From Diaporthe sp. PMI_573 (lineage: Eukaryota; Ascomycota; Sordariomycetes; Diaporthales; Diaporthaceae), in contig JAJTUP010000007.1 in the NCBI GenBank assembly GCA_021399435.1, positions 1,240,001 to 1,304,000 on the forward strand: a stretch of DNA of 64,000 bases. The letters are read 5' to 3'. Within the stretch, counting starts at the first letter, position 1; the number at the start of each line of letters is the position of its first letter. Below are positions 32,859 through 44,650 of this stretch, one piece after another. The notes under the pieces are model-generated. The model did no database searches. It had not been told where the DNA came from and saw only the letters and a list, made by a program, of their open reading frames with translations. Made by a program: the position numbers and the translations under genes.

Positions 32859-35800
32859 TCAGGATGGGAAATGTCCCCTCTCCGGGCCAAAGTATCCCCG
32901 CTCAGGTATGGGCAATATGCCAACACTGCTGCCATCAACCCCCGCCGAGCTGACGGTGTTCCCCCACCACTTGAGACTGACGGGGCGGTAGGAGACCGCG
33001 AAGAACATGACCAGCGCGCTGATGGCAACACCGGCCGTCAGCGCGGCCGACAGAACGTAGTTGTACTTCTCCCACCATGCCAGATGACGCCGTGGCAGCC
33101 AGTACATGAAGATGAAGGACCTGTGTTTGAATTAATTAGACCACTCAACATGCCCATATAGACACAAGGGAGAACACATACAGAATCATGCCGGGAGTCT
33201 TATACGACAAGTTAGACGGCGCCCAGTGCTGGATCCCCTGGATGATAAGGATAGGATTCAACCACAACAGCGACGCGACAAACGGGAACAACGACCGGTC
33301 GAGCATCTCAAACGTCCCCGGCCGGAGCTTAGCCCTAAGCCGCTCCTTGACTCCAGGCAGGTAGATGGGCCCATAGTACTGCGGGACAAGAAACAAAACC
33401 GAGATGGCGAAGCCGATGAGGAAGCACCACTTGAAGAGCGGGTACATAGAGTTGAACATGATGTTGGAGCCCAGGACCCCCCACATGAGGCTGTTTGCGT
33501 ACATGGGGGCGCCGTCGTTGGCGCACGTGAACTTTTGCGGCTGCGTGGGCGTGCAGAGGCCCTGGACGTGGTTCATGATGAAGTCCTGCGTCCCCACCGC
33601 CACGAAGCAGGTGATTATGATGGTGCCGATCTGGCTGCGGAACACGGCGCGAGGGGGGATCTTGCAGTAGTGGGCCATCTTTTGGTCCTGTTTTGTTTTT
33701 CATGCTTCTTGTCAGCGAAATCTGTGCAAGGATGTGTGCTAATTTGATAGAATAAAGTCACTGGAGGCAGATGGGTCGTGTTTCGGCTTGTGCCACATGT
33801 TCAAGATGTCTTGGTATGGCCTCCTGTCTGAGTAGTAAAGAGACGCGGGGAATACAGCTTCAGGATAGGACCCAAGAAATGATGAAAAAACTGAGGACTA
33901 ACCTGCACATAATTGTCCGAACTAAGTATGATGTTAGTCCTGCTATGGATTCTAAAGTGTTGCATTCTAGAATAAATTCCAAAACATGAAAGACGGGGGG
34001 ATCCGTGACAGGAAAAAAGTGATTGCTTACTAGCCCGCCAATGCCCACGAACCAAGCGTCTGCGCATACAGGTAGGCATTGTAGTTGCCCGGCAGCAGGA
34101 ACCCCGTGATGACCTGAATCAGCGAGCCGAGGCCGAGATTCGTGCCTGTGGTCGCGGAGAGGAAGGACAATGGCACGGCAAAGACGAGGTTGATTCCGAT
34201 GACGAGGAATGTCAGCCACACGGGGGTAGCGAGGTCGTAAATCTCGAGGAAGACGACGGATAGCACAATCGCCAGCACTAGGATCAGCAGGAACCACCAG
34301 TCGGGGACCTCGGGGTAGCGACCCATCAGACTGGCACTTTGTCAGTGGATATATTCATGCAGTCAAAACAACGTAAACGTCATGGACCTGGCCCTGGCGG
34401 TGGGGATCCTTTTGGTGCTCGCCAGGCCTACTAAAGCAACAAGGAGAGCGATGGCTTGTCTGAGAACTTACCGGCTGTGGATGTCCATAGCACCCTCGTA
34501 GTTGCCCTTGCCGTGGCGTATCCCGGCCCAAAAGTCCTTGTATGCATTGGAGACGGTCTTCCACTGGTTGAAAGTAATGTAGAGGAAATAGACCGGATAG
34601 AAGGCGAAGTTTGCGCCGACGGTGAGGATGTAGCCCGCGGTGTAAAATGGAGGCGAGTACTGTTGGTACTTCTCCGGGTCGAGCCTGTTGTTGGTGATGA
34701 CCTCCTGGACCTTGTATGCGGTGCCGTTGTTGGTGAAAGCCGAGGACGAGTTGATAGGTAAGTAAGCAGTGTTGTACATGTTGGTGTAGTAGATTCCCAG
34801 GATAATGAAGCCGCCGAGGATGGCACTGATGTACATGGTACAGGTAGCAAAGAATGGCTGGGCCAGGGCGGCATAGGAGGAGGTTGCGACGTTCCAGTCG
34901 AACGTGGTCAGTGGGTTGAGCAGTCCCAGCCCGAGACTCGACCCCGTCAGGATGGCCAGCGTGATGCTCTGCGGCGCAATCCAAGTCATCCAGTTGAAAG
35001 TGCTCAGCGCCGTGAAGAGATATCCCGGGAGCCAGTAGTAGAAGAACATGGAGATGGTACAGATATAGAAGAACTTGTACCGGGATGCCGTCCAGTTCTT
35101 ACCGAATGCCGGTATTGTCTCCCTGGGCTCCGTCCTTGTCAATGCCCTATTCATAGCGATGGTGGGCTAATGGTGACGTTAGTCCTGCTACGGATCCTCA
35201 AGTGTTGCATTCTAGAACATTCCCAAAACATGAAAGTCGGGAATCCGTTGCAAGAGAAAAGTGACACTGACCAGTATCGTCGGCCACAGAGCTTTGACAG
35301 GGTAGACACTGAAGCGGCGAAGATAACCTGCGAGACCCATGCCCATCGTCTGGACAAACAGTGTGAGCATGAATTGGTAGCCAAAGTGCACAAACTTCTC
35401 GTTGTAGAACATTGGCATCTTTTGGACCAGGATCATAGAATAGCTGTTAGTTGTATAAATTGCAATATTGTAGGTTATAGTAGAAAACACTGAAGTTGTA
35501 GGATGTGTTAGTCAAGCTGGTACTGAGTTCAAAGTGTCACTCTTGGAAAATCTGAAAAAAAAAAAAAAAAAAAAAAAAGAAAAAGGAAAGGGATGCTTAC
35601 TCTGCTCCTTGAACGTCCAGGGCCCCGGGTTGAGGGAGTGGCGCGTCCCAAATACTGTGATACCCCAATCAGGTAGGACATATTCGAGGACCTTTGCGCA
35701 CGGGAAGAGTAGGATCTGGATGACCGCACCGCCGAGGGTGATGGCGGGGAATCTCGAGTTGAAGAAGGTTGACATGAACGTGCCGATCACAGCCTACGCG

Positions 35801-36310
35801 CCCTCGTTAGTAAGTTCGCAAATATATATATGCCATAACTTAGACAATGTGGTTGTTATTACTCACCCATCCTATGCCAAGGAAATAAGCCCGGAACGTC
35901 TCGATTGGGATGTGGTCGTTCATCTCGAGCTCTTGCACCGCGCGAACCCCGGGGTAAGGCGACGACCAGCGCATCATGGTGGCGTCGATCCTGAGGTCGC
36001 GGTCGTAGAACTCGCCGTAGAGCTTCCTGCCCTGGAGCAGGCGGCCCATGCGCTCCCTCATATCAGTGGGGAAGTTCCAGTCGTCCGAGTGGAAGCGCAT
36101 GCTCTCGGTGACGATGTCGATGGCCTCCTCCTCGCTCATATTGTTGATCTTGTCGAGGATGTACTCGGCCTCGCCATTGGGGGCCAGAGTCTCGAGCATC
36201 TCGTGGGGGATCTGGTCGCCCCAATTCTCCTCCACTCCCACATGGTGAGGTGCCTTCTCTGGGTCGGCGGGCGAGATGCCCTCGTCTGCGGTCTCGACCT
36301 TCTCAGTCAT
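32859..36310 (-). CDS. OPT-family oligopeptide transporter
   Basis: Proton-coupled oligopeptide (or metal-chelate) transporter of the OPT family, 878 aa with about 14-16 helices. Eight exons: 36310-35867, 35793-35601, 35489-35272, 35166-34472, 34330-34031, 33921-33903, 33687-33182 and 33120-32859; the joined length is 2637 nt and every phase agrees. The N-terminus (1-130) is acidic and cytosolic. Motifs: FRAYFLGIGWAVIGTF, SRFPAITLGG, ALWPTILPTIAMNRAL (across intron 3), ATTGTNLGLGSLIQVITGFLLPGN and DQKMAHYCKIPPRAVFRSQ, all typical of OPT. Exon 6 is only 19 nt (YSDNYVQ with its flanks). Introns 3 and 5 are near-duplicates of each other. Intron 2 carries an A24/T24 homopolymer. Start at the first ATG. 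Confidence 0.93.
33903..33921 (-). other. 19-nt microexon of the OPT gene
   Basis: Exon 6 of the transporter. Its 5' side is the acceptor ACTTAG and its 3' side the donor GTTAGT. It finishes a Tyr codon (phase 2) and adds SDNYVQ, leaving phase 0. Without it, exon 5 (phase 2) cannot join exon 7 (phase 0) in frame, which is the main evidence that it is used. Confidence 0.8.
33922..34030 (-). repeat. introner-like intron, copy 1 (OPT intron 5)
   Basis: 109-bp phase-2 intron whose whole length aligns with OPT intron 3 (35167-35271). By hand alignment about 86 of 109 columns agree (79%). The longest identical block is AAGTGTTGCATTCTAGAA (18 nt, plus strand), followed by CCAAAACATGAAAG. On the sense strand both copies share a GGACTAAC branch-point region about 12 nt before the TTAG acceptor. 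The exons on either side are not similar to those around copy 2. Confidence 0.85.
35167..35271 (-). repeat. introner-like intron, copy 2 (OPT intron 3)
   Basis: 105-bp phase-0 intron, donor GTCAGT, acceptor CATTAG, with the same branch-point text GGACTAAC as copy 1. The homology to copy 1 begins and ends at the splice sites, as expected for an intron that spread as a unit rather than for a duplicated gene segment. I found no third copy in this window when scanning for its core words. Confidence 0.85.
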
Positions 36311-38176
36311 GTTGACAAAAGGGTCCCACGAGCCGGTGGAGTGCCAATCTTCCGATAGACCCGGGCCCTAGCGACAAAGAGAGATATTCTGGATATGAGT
36401 GAGCCCGGATTCAAATAAGTTGTATTCTCCGAGTCGGCTGGAGAACCCAACTGACTATCGTAAGAGGGGACCAGGAGAATATCAATGTTTGTGGTTGGAA
36501 CCCCAGTGGCCAGGTCCCACCCGTATCACCGGATCCTGCGTAGCACTCCGTACTTCCTGCCTGCCCATCAATTCCACTTTCACCGTGCCATTGGCCCCAG
36601 GCCAACTGTTGATTGGTTATCTGAACGGAATACTGATAGCCCATGCAGCATCGTGCATGGGCATGGGATGGGGAATTTTTGCCTTGAGGTAGTATCAGTC
36701 CCTCTCAGGCCTGTCAGGGTCTTGCCCGACCCTGGTACCCCACACTTCCACTCCAACAGCAGCATCCAGAACCTCCATATCGGACACCCCTGGCCGTTAG
36801 AACTGGTAACTTTGAATGGCAAAACTGGGTACTATCGGTCCAGTCTAGACCGAATCAATATCGGGGCTGTTGGGCAACGATCATCCCCTCCTCTTGGTCC
36901 CTGCATCACGAGGACGAATGCGGACGAGAAAGCTTCCCCGCTCCATGCCCCTTCGTTGGCCTCGACAATGTAACGTAGTACAGCACCGGCCACGCGCGGT
37001 TCAGATGCCAGTTATTGTCCGTCCCGTACTGATTATACCGGACTATCGTCTGTGCTTCGCGCCGCGGCACCGGCCTAGGACTATGTTTTCGGCTCTGCCA
37101 AGCACACCACTGCAGTGTTTACTCATGATACGCCGGGTTACATTACAACCGCCACCGCGTTATGTCTGAACCGGCCTCGGCCCGGAGGGTTATGTGATGC
37201 CTGCGCTAGTTCTTCCGCCACCTAATCGGGTTCACCCTGGCAGCCTGTTTATTTTCCGACGGATGCGGCTCCAAATAAGGGTCAATCTGCCGATGAAGAG
37301 GCTTGTTCACAGAGGCATTAAAGCGAAATCCATCAAAATGAGGCAGCAGAGCATAATACAAGTTTTTCTATTCTCGTCAGCACATGGCTTACCATGGTTG
37401 TTGTGTGTTGGATGGGATTTGAGTGCTTCTCTTCAATGTCGAACCGGAAGGTCCAGTTCTATTATGAAGCCAAGACTTGGCCCTCACCTATCGACGCTTG
37501 CGTCATGTGATTACAGTCCATGTGTGAGAGTATCAGGTTGACTTGTGACTTGCGATCGTCATAGACTTCACAAACCATGGAGTGCCGTCGCCTCCACCAT
37601 GGGCCGGACGTTGTGTCGTACCAGTCCTTTATGAGGAAGCTATCAGCTTGACCACGTTTTATTTTGATTTCCAGCAATCATAGACGCCGAAAGAACGGAA
37701 GCGGTGCAGAAGACAATATGATGGTCTTTACAAACATAGCATGCCACCTATATGAGCTTTTCGGATTTTATGATGGCACCTCAGAACCTGGGACCCGTGC
37801 CTGTAAGTGTGGAGCTATACATTTGATGGCGCTGGTTCAACCGATAGTTTAGACTTTGTGTGAGTTCCCAATCCTACTGCGGCTCTGAATTGATTTTTTA
37901 ATTGAGCTACTCGAGAGACTTGACGTGTGAGCCTAAGCTCGGATGACTATCTACTTAATACCACACTGCCGCACACACATAGCAGGTCATTCCACCAGGG
38001 TCTACATAGCTGGTACGAAGCATGTAATTATGAGTTTCACAGTATATTCATATTGCGGGATACCAACAAAATGCGAGTCTCACGTAAGGCACTTGCGTTT
38101 TGAAATTCTGGAAATAAGTGAAAATTATCATGGTACAAAGTTTCTGATTCAACCCACACCTTAAAATGACAATTAT
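36311..38176. other. 1.9-kb gap, no supported gene
   Basis: Lies upstream of the OPT transporter and downstream of the phenolic acid decarboxylase. Frames of 60-160 aa on the plus strand (for example 36485-36973) lack domains. The OPT promoter should lie near 36.3-37 kb. Confidence 0.5.
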
Positions 38177-38812
38177 TCATATCGTGACAACATCCTTCTC
38201 GATAGGTACCAAGTCTCCCGCGCCCTTAAAGGCCTCCTTGATATCAGCCTGCTCAGACAACATGAACCTCTCCGCCTGGTGTCCCAGCTTCGCAAGGCCC
38301 CTCCAGCGCTCAAAGTCCTCAGACCTCCTCTTGTCGCCATGCGCCTCCAGGGGGTGCTCCCAGTGTCCCTTTGAGAAAGAAATCAGGGTCGAGATCTTGC
38401 TGTTCGGGATATCGTACACCAGGGAGCACACCGTCCCGGTTTCCCTGCCAGCGCGCACACGGGTTAGTTAGCCTTTGATTATGATCGCGCGAGTCGGCCC
38501 GCTTGGGCGAGAATAACTTAGATAAGAGGGCTTGAAGAAAGGGACTTACTCTAGCCACGAGCACTGCCAGAGCTCGCCTGGGCGGATGCACTGGTACTGG
38601 CAGGTCTGGTAGTTTATCCTGCCGGCCATCGGCCCGCCGTGGATGGCATAGTTGATCTTGTCCTCGGAGAAGAACCACATCTCGTACCGCCACTTTTCTG
38701 GGTTGCCATTGGCGTCCTGGGCGTCATAGTCGTAGATCAGGTGCGTGTCCCGGATGTCCCGATCGAAAGACGGGTGGAGCGGCGTGTTCGTCAGGAACTC
38801 GGGCAGTGGCAT
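38177..38812 (-). CDS. phenolic acid decarboxylase
   Basis: Cofactor-free decarboxylase of the PAD family (lipocalin-like beta barrel), 176 aa, converting p-coumaric, caffeic or ferulic acid to the vinylphenol plus CO2. Two exons: 38812-38550 and 38444-38177; the 105-bp intron (GTAAGT donor) splits a Glu codon, rejoining WQCSWLE to ETGTVCSLVYD. Family motifs: THLIYDYDAQDANG, KWRYEMWF, INYAIHGGPMAGRINYQTC, carrying the Tyr and Arg that hold the carboxylate and phenol, and ISFSKGHWEHPLEAHGDK near the end. The ATG at 38812 is the first in frame; upstream codons lack an ATG. Length is normal for the family. In fungi this enzyme detoxifies plant hydroxycinnamates, usually induced by them. It may link functionally to the phenol-type enzymes at 0-15 kb. 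Confidence 0.9.
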
Positions 38813-39919
38813 TTGTGGCGATGGTGTCGAGAGCACTTCTTTCGAAAACGTCGTGATTGCGAGAGGTTGGGTTCTTATGTTCCCTCCTTTACGTGGCAGA
38901 TGTTTCCTGATTGTCCTATCTTCGATAGGCGTTCGTTTTGTTGAAATCCACGGTGGCGTAGTGCGCGAGTCGTGACGTAGTGATAACTAGTGCTCAACGA
39001 AGATGGGCTGTGCTGCTTGGTTTCAAGATTAGTTTCCCCTTTGGTATCGCAGGGAATTGGGTATCTTTTTATACCGTTTCCCAAGCGATTTTGTACTCTT
39101 TCCACATCCACTTGGCCGTAGTCGCAGGATTTCTGGTAAGAAGTAGATCCACAAGTTCACGTTGTTTATCCATATCCACCGTGACATCACGCCATGGTCA
39201 GGAGAAAATCTCGAGTAATGTCCCTCAGCGGAGAATTATAATCGGCCAGGTACTGTCTTTTCTACATATTTGCGGCAAAACGTATTCCCACACACGGGCC
39301 GATAACGCGTGTTGAGAGATCACAATGCCTATCAGGAGAGTAGGAATGACATGCATGAGCTGTGCTCAGGTATCCGCTTCGCGACCACAGCACTAATATA
39401 GCGCACCACCTAGGCAGTGATCACTACCCAACCTCCTATGCTTGAGCAGCCTTTGCGATGATCTCCAGCGTGATAATCTTCCATGGGATAGCCTCCAATA
39501 GGTCAACCGTGCAGAATTTGGGTGAGCACCAGGGGCGCCGAAAAGTGTTTTCGCTTTTATTCCTCTTCGTTTTTTCTTTTCCTTTTTCTTTCTTTCAAAA
39601 TGGTGGCTGTCTTATTGGGGTAACATATGCGAATGTCCTCATTGCTGATGGACGTGTGAAACTAGAGACAGCACACAAAGGCATAGGGCAGATGTCACAA
39701 CTGTGGACATCAGTTGCTGTATTCCTATGGACCACTGCTAGTAGGAGGGGAGAGGTAATACTGAGTATTGTATCAAATCCTGATCCCAACCACCAAGGCT
39801 CATGCATGTCTTACAAACCCCCTAAACGCCAACCCAAGTCAATGCTCTATGTACACAACCACAATCGGCGAGACCACACAACGTTAACGTCTGCCCCAGC
39901 CTCATTCCTAGGAAACTTA
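38813..39919. other. 1.1-kb gap, no supported gene
   Basis: Between the phenolic acid decarboxylase start and the CYP52-like stop. It includes a pyrimidine tract of T and C around 39565-39597. No gene; the long frame running in from 39458 on the plus strand is antisense to the P450. Confidence 0.5.
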
Positions 39920-41617
39920 TTACTGAGCCGCCGCATGCAGCCTTACCTTGACGCCATTCGCGCTGCAGCTCGTCAGTGTCAGGTGTTGCTTGGGCACGGG
40001 GTCCGTCTCCATATTCTCCATGGCATCGAACCGCTGCAGCAACCTCACGGTCACATAGCTCGACTCGGTGAGGGCGAACTGCTGGCCCAGGCAGATCCGT
40101 GGCCCCCCGTTGAACGGCAGGAACTCCCAGCCGACCTTGCGGCTCTCCCAGCGCTCCGGCCTGAACTCGTCTGCGTCGGGGCCCCAGACGTCCTTGCGGC
40201 GCTGAGTGAGGTAGACACAGTACTCAACAGAAGAGTTCTTGGGTACAAAGACAGGGTCGGTGCCATCGGGCCCGCCTCCCGTGGGCAGCACGGTGTCGCT
40301 GTAGGCCCAGCGGCCGTTGATGGGCACGACGGGGTACAGGCGCAGCGTCTCGTTGTTACAGTGCTGCAGGTACTGGCAGACCTTGAGGCGGGCAAAGGTG
40401 ATCTCCTTGGGGCGGGAAAAGGTCCCGAACTCCTCGATGACGATGTCGCGCAGCTTCTTGTAGCGCGCCGGGTCCCGGACGAGCAGGTAGAACAGCCAGC
40501 CCAGCATCGAGGCCGTGGTGTCGCGGCCCGCGAGGAGGATGTTCATCAGCTGCGAGCGCAGCTCGATGGGGTCCTGCGTCTGCTCCGCCAGGGCGTCCAC
40601 GAAGACGTACTTCTTCTTGCCATCCTTCTCCAGGCTCTTCTCGCGGAGGTTCTTGTTGAGCGCGCGCCTGACAAAGTGATCCATGAACTTGTTGCACTGC
40701 CTGATCGACTCGCGGAACTCTGACGAGCTGTAGATCCAGTACAGCGGCCCGAAGTGGACGCGCCTGGAGAGCCCGACTTGGCCTCTGTCGAAGTGGAAGG
40801 CAAAGTCGATGTTGTGAATGTCCTCTGCCGAGTTGCGATTCTTGCTGTATCCGGGGATGTGCTGCAGCTGGGAGTCCGCAGACTCTCCGAGCAGGAACTC
40901 GGTCGCAGAGTCGAGCGTCAGTCGGAAGAACAGGACCTGGAGGTCGACCATATTTGTCCAGCCATCAGGCTGTATCCTGTCGTGTAGCGCGCTGATCATG
41001 TTTTGTAGGTGTAGTTCCTCGAGATCTAGGTCGCTGACTTGATCACGGGTGAACTGTGGCCGCATGAGTTCACGAGAGTGTTTCCAATCCTTGGAGCTCT
41101 GGGTAAAGATTCCATTTCCCAGCATGGGCCAAAACATGCCTTGTCTCTGCGGGCCGAGGTCAAAGGTCCCGAAGTTGTATGCTAGGATCGCCTGGACGTT
41201 TTTGGGATCCGTAGTGAACACGTTGGTCTGCCCAAGCACAGAATACCGCCCTACCAGCCGGGCCAGATCAGCATCGAATCAGACAACTTTGGGTTATTGA
41301 TGAGACATGATCATCATTGGGCGCGGAGGGCCAGGCAAGTGAGAGGCGCCCGTCTCCGACTTACAAGTAGTGACGCCCATCGCGTTGGCACGCTCCTGTA
41401 TCCATTCTAGGAACAATTGCGCCTTCTCGGCCTTCATGGCGGCCATGATCACGTCTATCCCAAGTGGCAAACGAGTGGTTTCAAACGGCGGTTCTTTGCA
41501 ACCTAGCTCGCGGGCTTTCGCAGTCCTCCTGCGCGATTGCACGACCGTGTTCAGTAGTTGAAAGACGACATAGGACACGCCGACCAGCAGTGCTGCGACA
41601 ACAGAGGTATGCGCCAT
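39920..41617 (-). CDS. cytochrome P450, CYP52-like
   Basis: ER-anchored P450 of 527 aa in the group that includes fungal alkane and fatty-acid omega-hydroxylases (CYP52 and relatives). Two exons: 41617-41365 and 41250-39920. The intron is 114 bp; its acceptor GGTAG is chosen because the nearer AG would bring in a stop codon, and it yields VTTWRYSVLGQTNVFTTDP, a family-like join. The anchor helix is within residues 5-25. Motifs: LLAGRDTTASML (I helix), ETLRLYPVVP (ExxR), EFRPERWE and the heme loop FLPFNGGPRICLGQQFALTE with all consensus residues. The insertion LPTGGGPDGTDPVFVPKNS between ExxR and PERW is characteristic of this group. Likely terminal oxidation of fatty acids or alkanes; plant cutin monomers are plausible substrates. 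Not obviously tied to neighbours. Confidence 0.92.
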
Positions 41618-44600
41618 GGTGACTTTTGCCGACGCGGGCTCAAGAGATGAAATTGAGAGGATGGCAGTGTGTGTGTGAGAGCATGTGTTTCAGGCCGGAC
41701 TCAGTCGGAAGGAATAAGTAGCGGTGGTGTCGGCTTGTTTGCTTGAGCAGAAGGGTTTTGTGTTTAATCAGGCAATCGTGTGATGACAGATGGGTGAAGT
41801 CCAGCTTATATCAAGTTTCACATCTGAAGAAGGAGGGGCGGCGAGACTGTGACAGTGAAGTTGCATCAGAGCGTGGAGGGGCGGAGGGGCGGCGGAATAT
41901 TCAGACCGACCCATGCCGCTGTCTTTTTATGTTTGAACAGGAGGAGGGGAGCCGACCAGGATCAAGCGCTATCAGAAGCCCTATCCCTAAAACTTGAAAA
42001 CGAACTCAAGGCGTGACGAGGGAGAGGATGTAGTGTATTTAGAAGCACATTTAGGGTCAAGAAATTATCCGATGCGTGCGTGGTTCAATAAGGTTGACAC
42101 CTGTTTGACTTTTGACCTTGTTAGTTACTTGCTGAGCTGAGTGTCACACAAACCTAGATGAAAAGGGAAACTATACAAAGTACGTCTTTGTGCAGGACAG
42201 ATGTAGACCCCAACCCGCGGACCCGGTTGTGCAACCCCACCCCCATGGTTTACCAGGAGATCACACAGAACGGCCAAGCGGTGCTTATTACGCAGACACC
42301 CAAGCAGGCACAGGACCTCAGCGACCAGCGCCGGCCCGCCCATCAGCCTAGCAGCCCAGGCCCCCGTGGAGGTCCGAATCCAAATCTTAGCCAGCAGTTT
42401 GATGATTCATACAGCTCGTGCACGTCATATGGCCCGCGGAAAGTCGCTGAGCAAATTCACTGGCGCTGGGTAAAGGGCAATCGAGGTGTACATTGGCCAG
42501 TCAACCTGTGCGCCAAGGATAGGCATTTCATCATAGGGGCTGAGGGAGGATCGGGGACGGAGCACTTGAGCCCTTTCGCCTTCCCACATTTTGCCCCAGC
42601 ATATCGTAGCAAACATGCACCAGGCACTTCGCCTCCCGCGGCCACCGAGCTCTGTCATATCGGCCTCCACGACACTCGCTCGCCGCAGAGGCAATACTGC
42701 ACCTCATCTATTAAGATGCATTGTCTCTTGACCTCGTTCCGCGGGAACTTATAGAATTCAAATAGTCCATACTGTACCTCAACCTATCAGCTTGTGTTCC
42801 TGCGAATGTAGTTATAGCATTGCTACCTTTCGGTCGAGTTCCTCCGACGCCGATGATTTGCATGACTTGTGTATGCTAGCACTGTTATCATTTCAGACTG
42901 ATAAATGTCACGACGGCCCGTAGGCGTCACTCAAACTCCGTTCCTTCTACCGCTGTCAGCACGGCTAATTTGCTCCTCCTTCCTCTCAGGCGCGCCGACA
43001 ATAACTCGGCGTTTTCCTTGCAGCAAATCCATCGCTTATTTCCGGCTCGACCGGATATGGCCAAGCTTTCCTCCCAGGGCGGCCTCAAAGGATCACTGCA
43101 GGAATCACGCTGCAGGTATTGGTAATGCGGCCTCAATCGTCTTGTTCAAAACATGGCCAAATCCAGCCTCCCAGTTTTTCCCTTACCTTTCAAACTTTCC
43201 CAATGAGACTGGATGCGGATGCACGTTTCCCAGCCCTTGGGTCGCCACAAATGCCCTCCTCCCTGCTGAGGAATGTAATAGCCACATGAGATTAATGATG
43301 TGGGAAATGGTTTGCCACTTATAGACAGTTGTCATTAAACCCCGGAACTGGACTTTTCACGGTGTGGAGTCAGTTGTACTGCCAATTGGCGCTCAAAAAC
43401 AAGCCAAGGGTTCAGCGCACAATACACATGGCTCTCACCTACCAAATCAACATGCCATTGATGTTGCTAAGCGGTGCAATCATTTATACTGCACATATGC
43501 AACACGAGCCTAGAAACATGGACAAGAAATAGACGCACGCCCATTGGGAGTGACAAAGACCTAGCCGTACGCTGCGTTGAATATACCGTGGACCCAGAGT
43601 CTCCTGTCATCATGGATGCAGGGCTGTTATGCAAGCTTCAGCATATATAATCGCATCCAGGGAGAAAAGAATGGTTCCAATCGACCGCCATCTAGTGGGA
43701 CTGTACAAGTGGACACAAGTGAGAACAGTGCAGCACGAGGCACTCCCAAGTACCGGAGTGTACTCCGTCCAGCTGGCACAGCTGTGTGTTTCCGTTCAGT
43801 CAACACAGTCACTGTAGGATGAATGCATAGCAACCTATTCATCAGCCGCAGGAGTACACTTGCGGCCCGGACCGCGGCGAACAGAGTAGCAGCTCCACTG
43901 AGCGGAACACGGCGGGCACAGCGTTTCAGTGGACAAGCTGGGTATGACTGCTCCCGTTTTTACGAGGACTTCGAACAGGGACGAATTCTTGAATACTAGT
44001 TTTCAATTGATATAATGTATCTATTCCGCGTTAAACACGTGACATAAGCTGCCCCCGGGCTCGGCCATGGTTGAACCGCATCAATCTACTAGGCAGATGC
44101 GGACAAACCAATGAGCTCGATTTCGCCAGCACCTTCAGGATCACGAGACAAGGTGGACGCTTTTTCAAAGCATAAGCAATCAGTGGGACACCCTTCGTTA
44201 CGTTGCCCGGACACGCGTCATCGCCGGAGCCTCGGGCCAACATTGGCAGTTTGATATATCCAAGAGTCCAAGACTGCATCACACTTCGCTGTGGGCATAC
44301 CGCGAGGTTGATTTTCACATGCACCCCAAGACGAGATCATGATCAGGTGAATCGCCGCATATGGTAATTCCCCACGAGCCTTTGCTGTTCGCTGGCACCG
44401 TCCAGGGTCCTCCTTGCTGCAAGCTGGGCGGGACGCAGCTTCAGCGTCCATTCAGATGTTTCAGCCATCAGCCGAGGCACTGACCCCAACTGCACCAACT
44501 GGGCGCGACCTGTGATGGCATCTAGCTCGCATAGTTTCAGACTAGACCTCAGCTCTACGACTGAATAAAGATCTCTCTGCTCGCCCTCTACGCTTTTCGT

Positions 44601-44650
44601 GAACTGCCATGTAAACGCCACATGGTGGGCTAGTAAAGGACTGCAGAAAG
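41618..44650. other. 3.0-kb gap, no supported gene
   Basis: Between the divergent CYP52-like gene and the next P450. Frames 42158-42754 (+, 198 aa) and 42905-43324 (+, 139 aa) have Pro/Ser/Cys-rich, non-family text and are not called. The flanks must hold both promoters. No repeats or transposon remnants noticed. Confidence 0.5.

Noticed and set aside
39458..40723. 421-aa open frame on the plus strand
   Set aside because: It is antisense to the CYP52-like P450 exon 2, has no domain text, and arises from the GC-rich third positions of that gene.
41287..41300. Nearer AG acceptor for the CYP52-like intron
   Set aside because: Using it puts an in-frame TGA directly after the junction; the acceptor at 41251-41253 keeps the frame and the family text.
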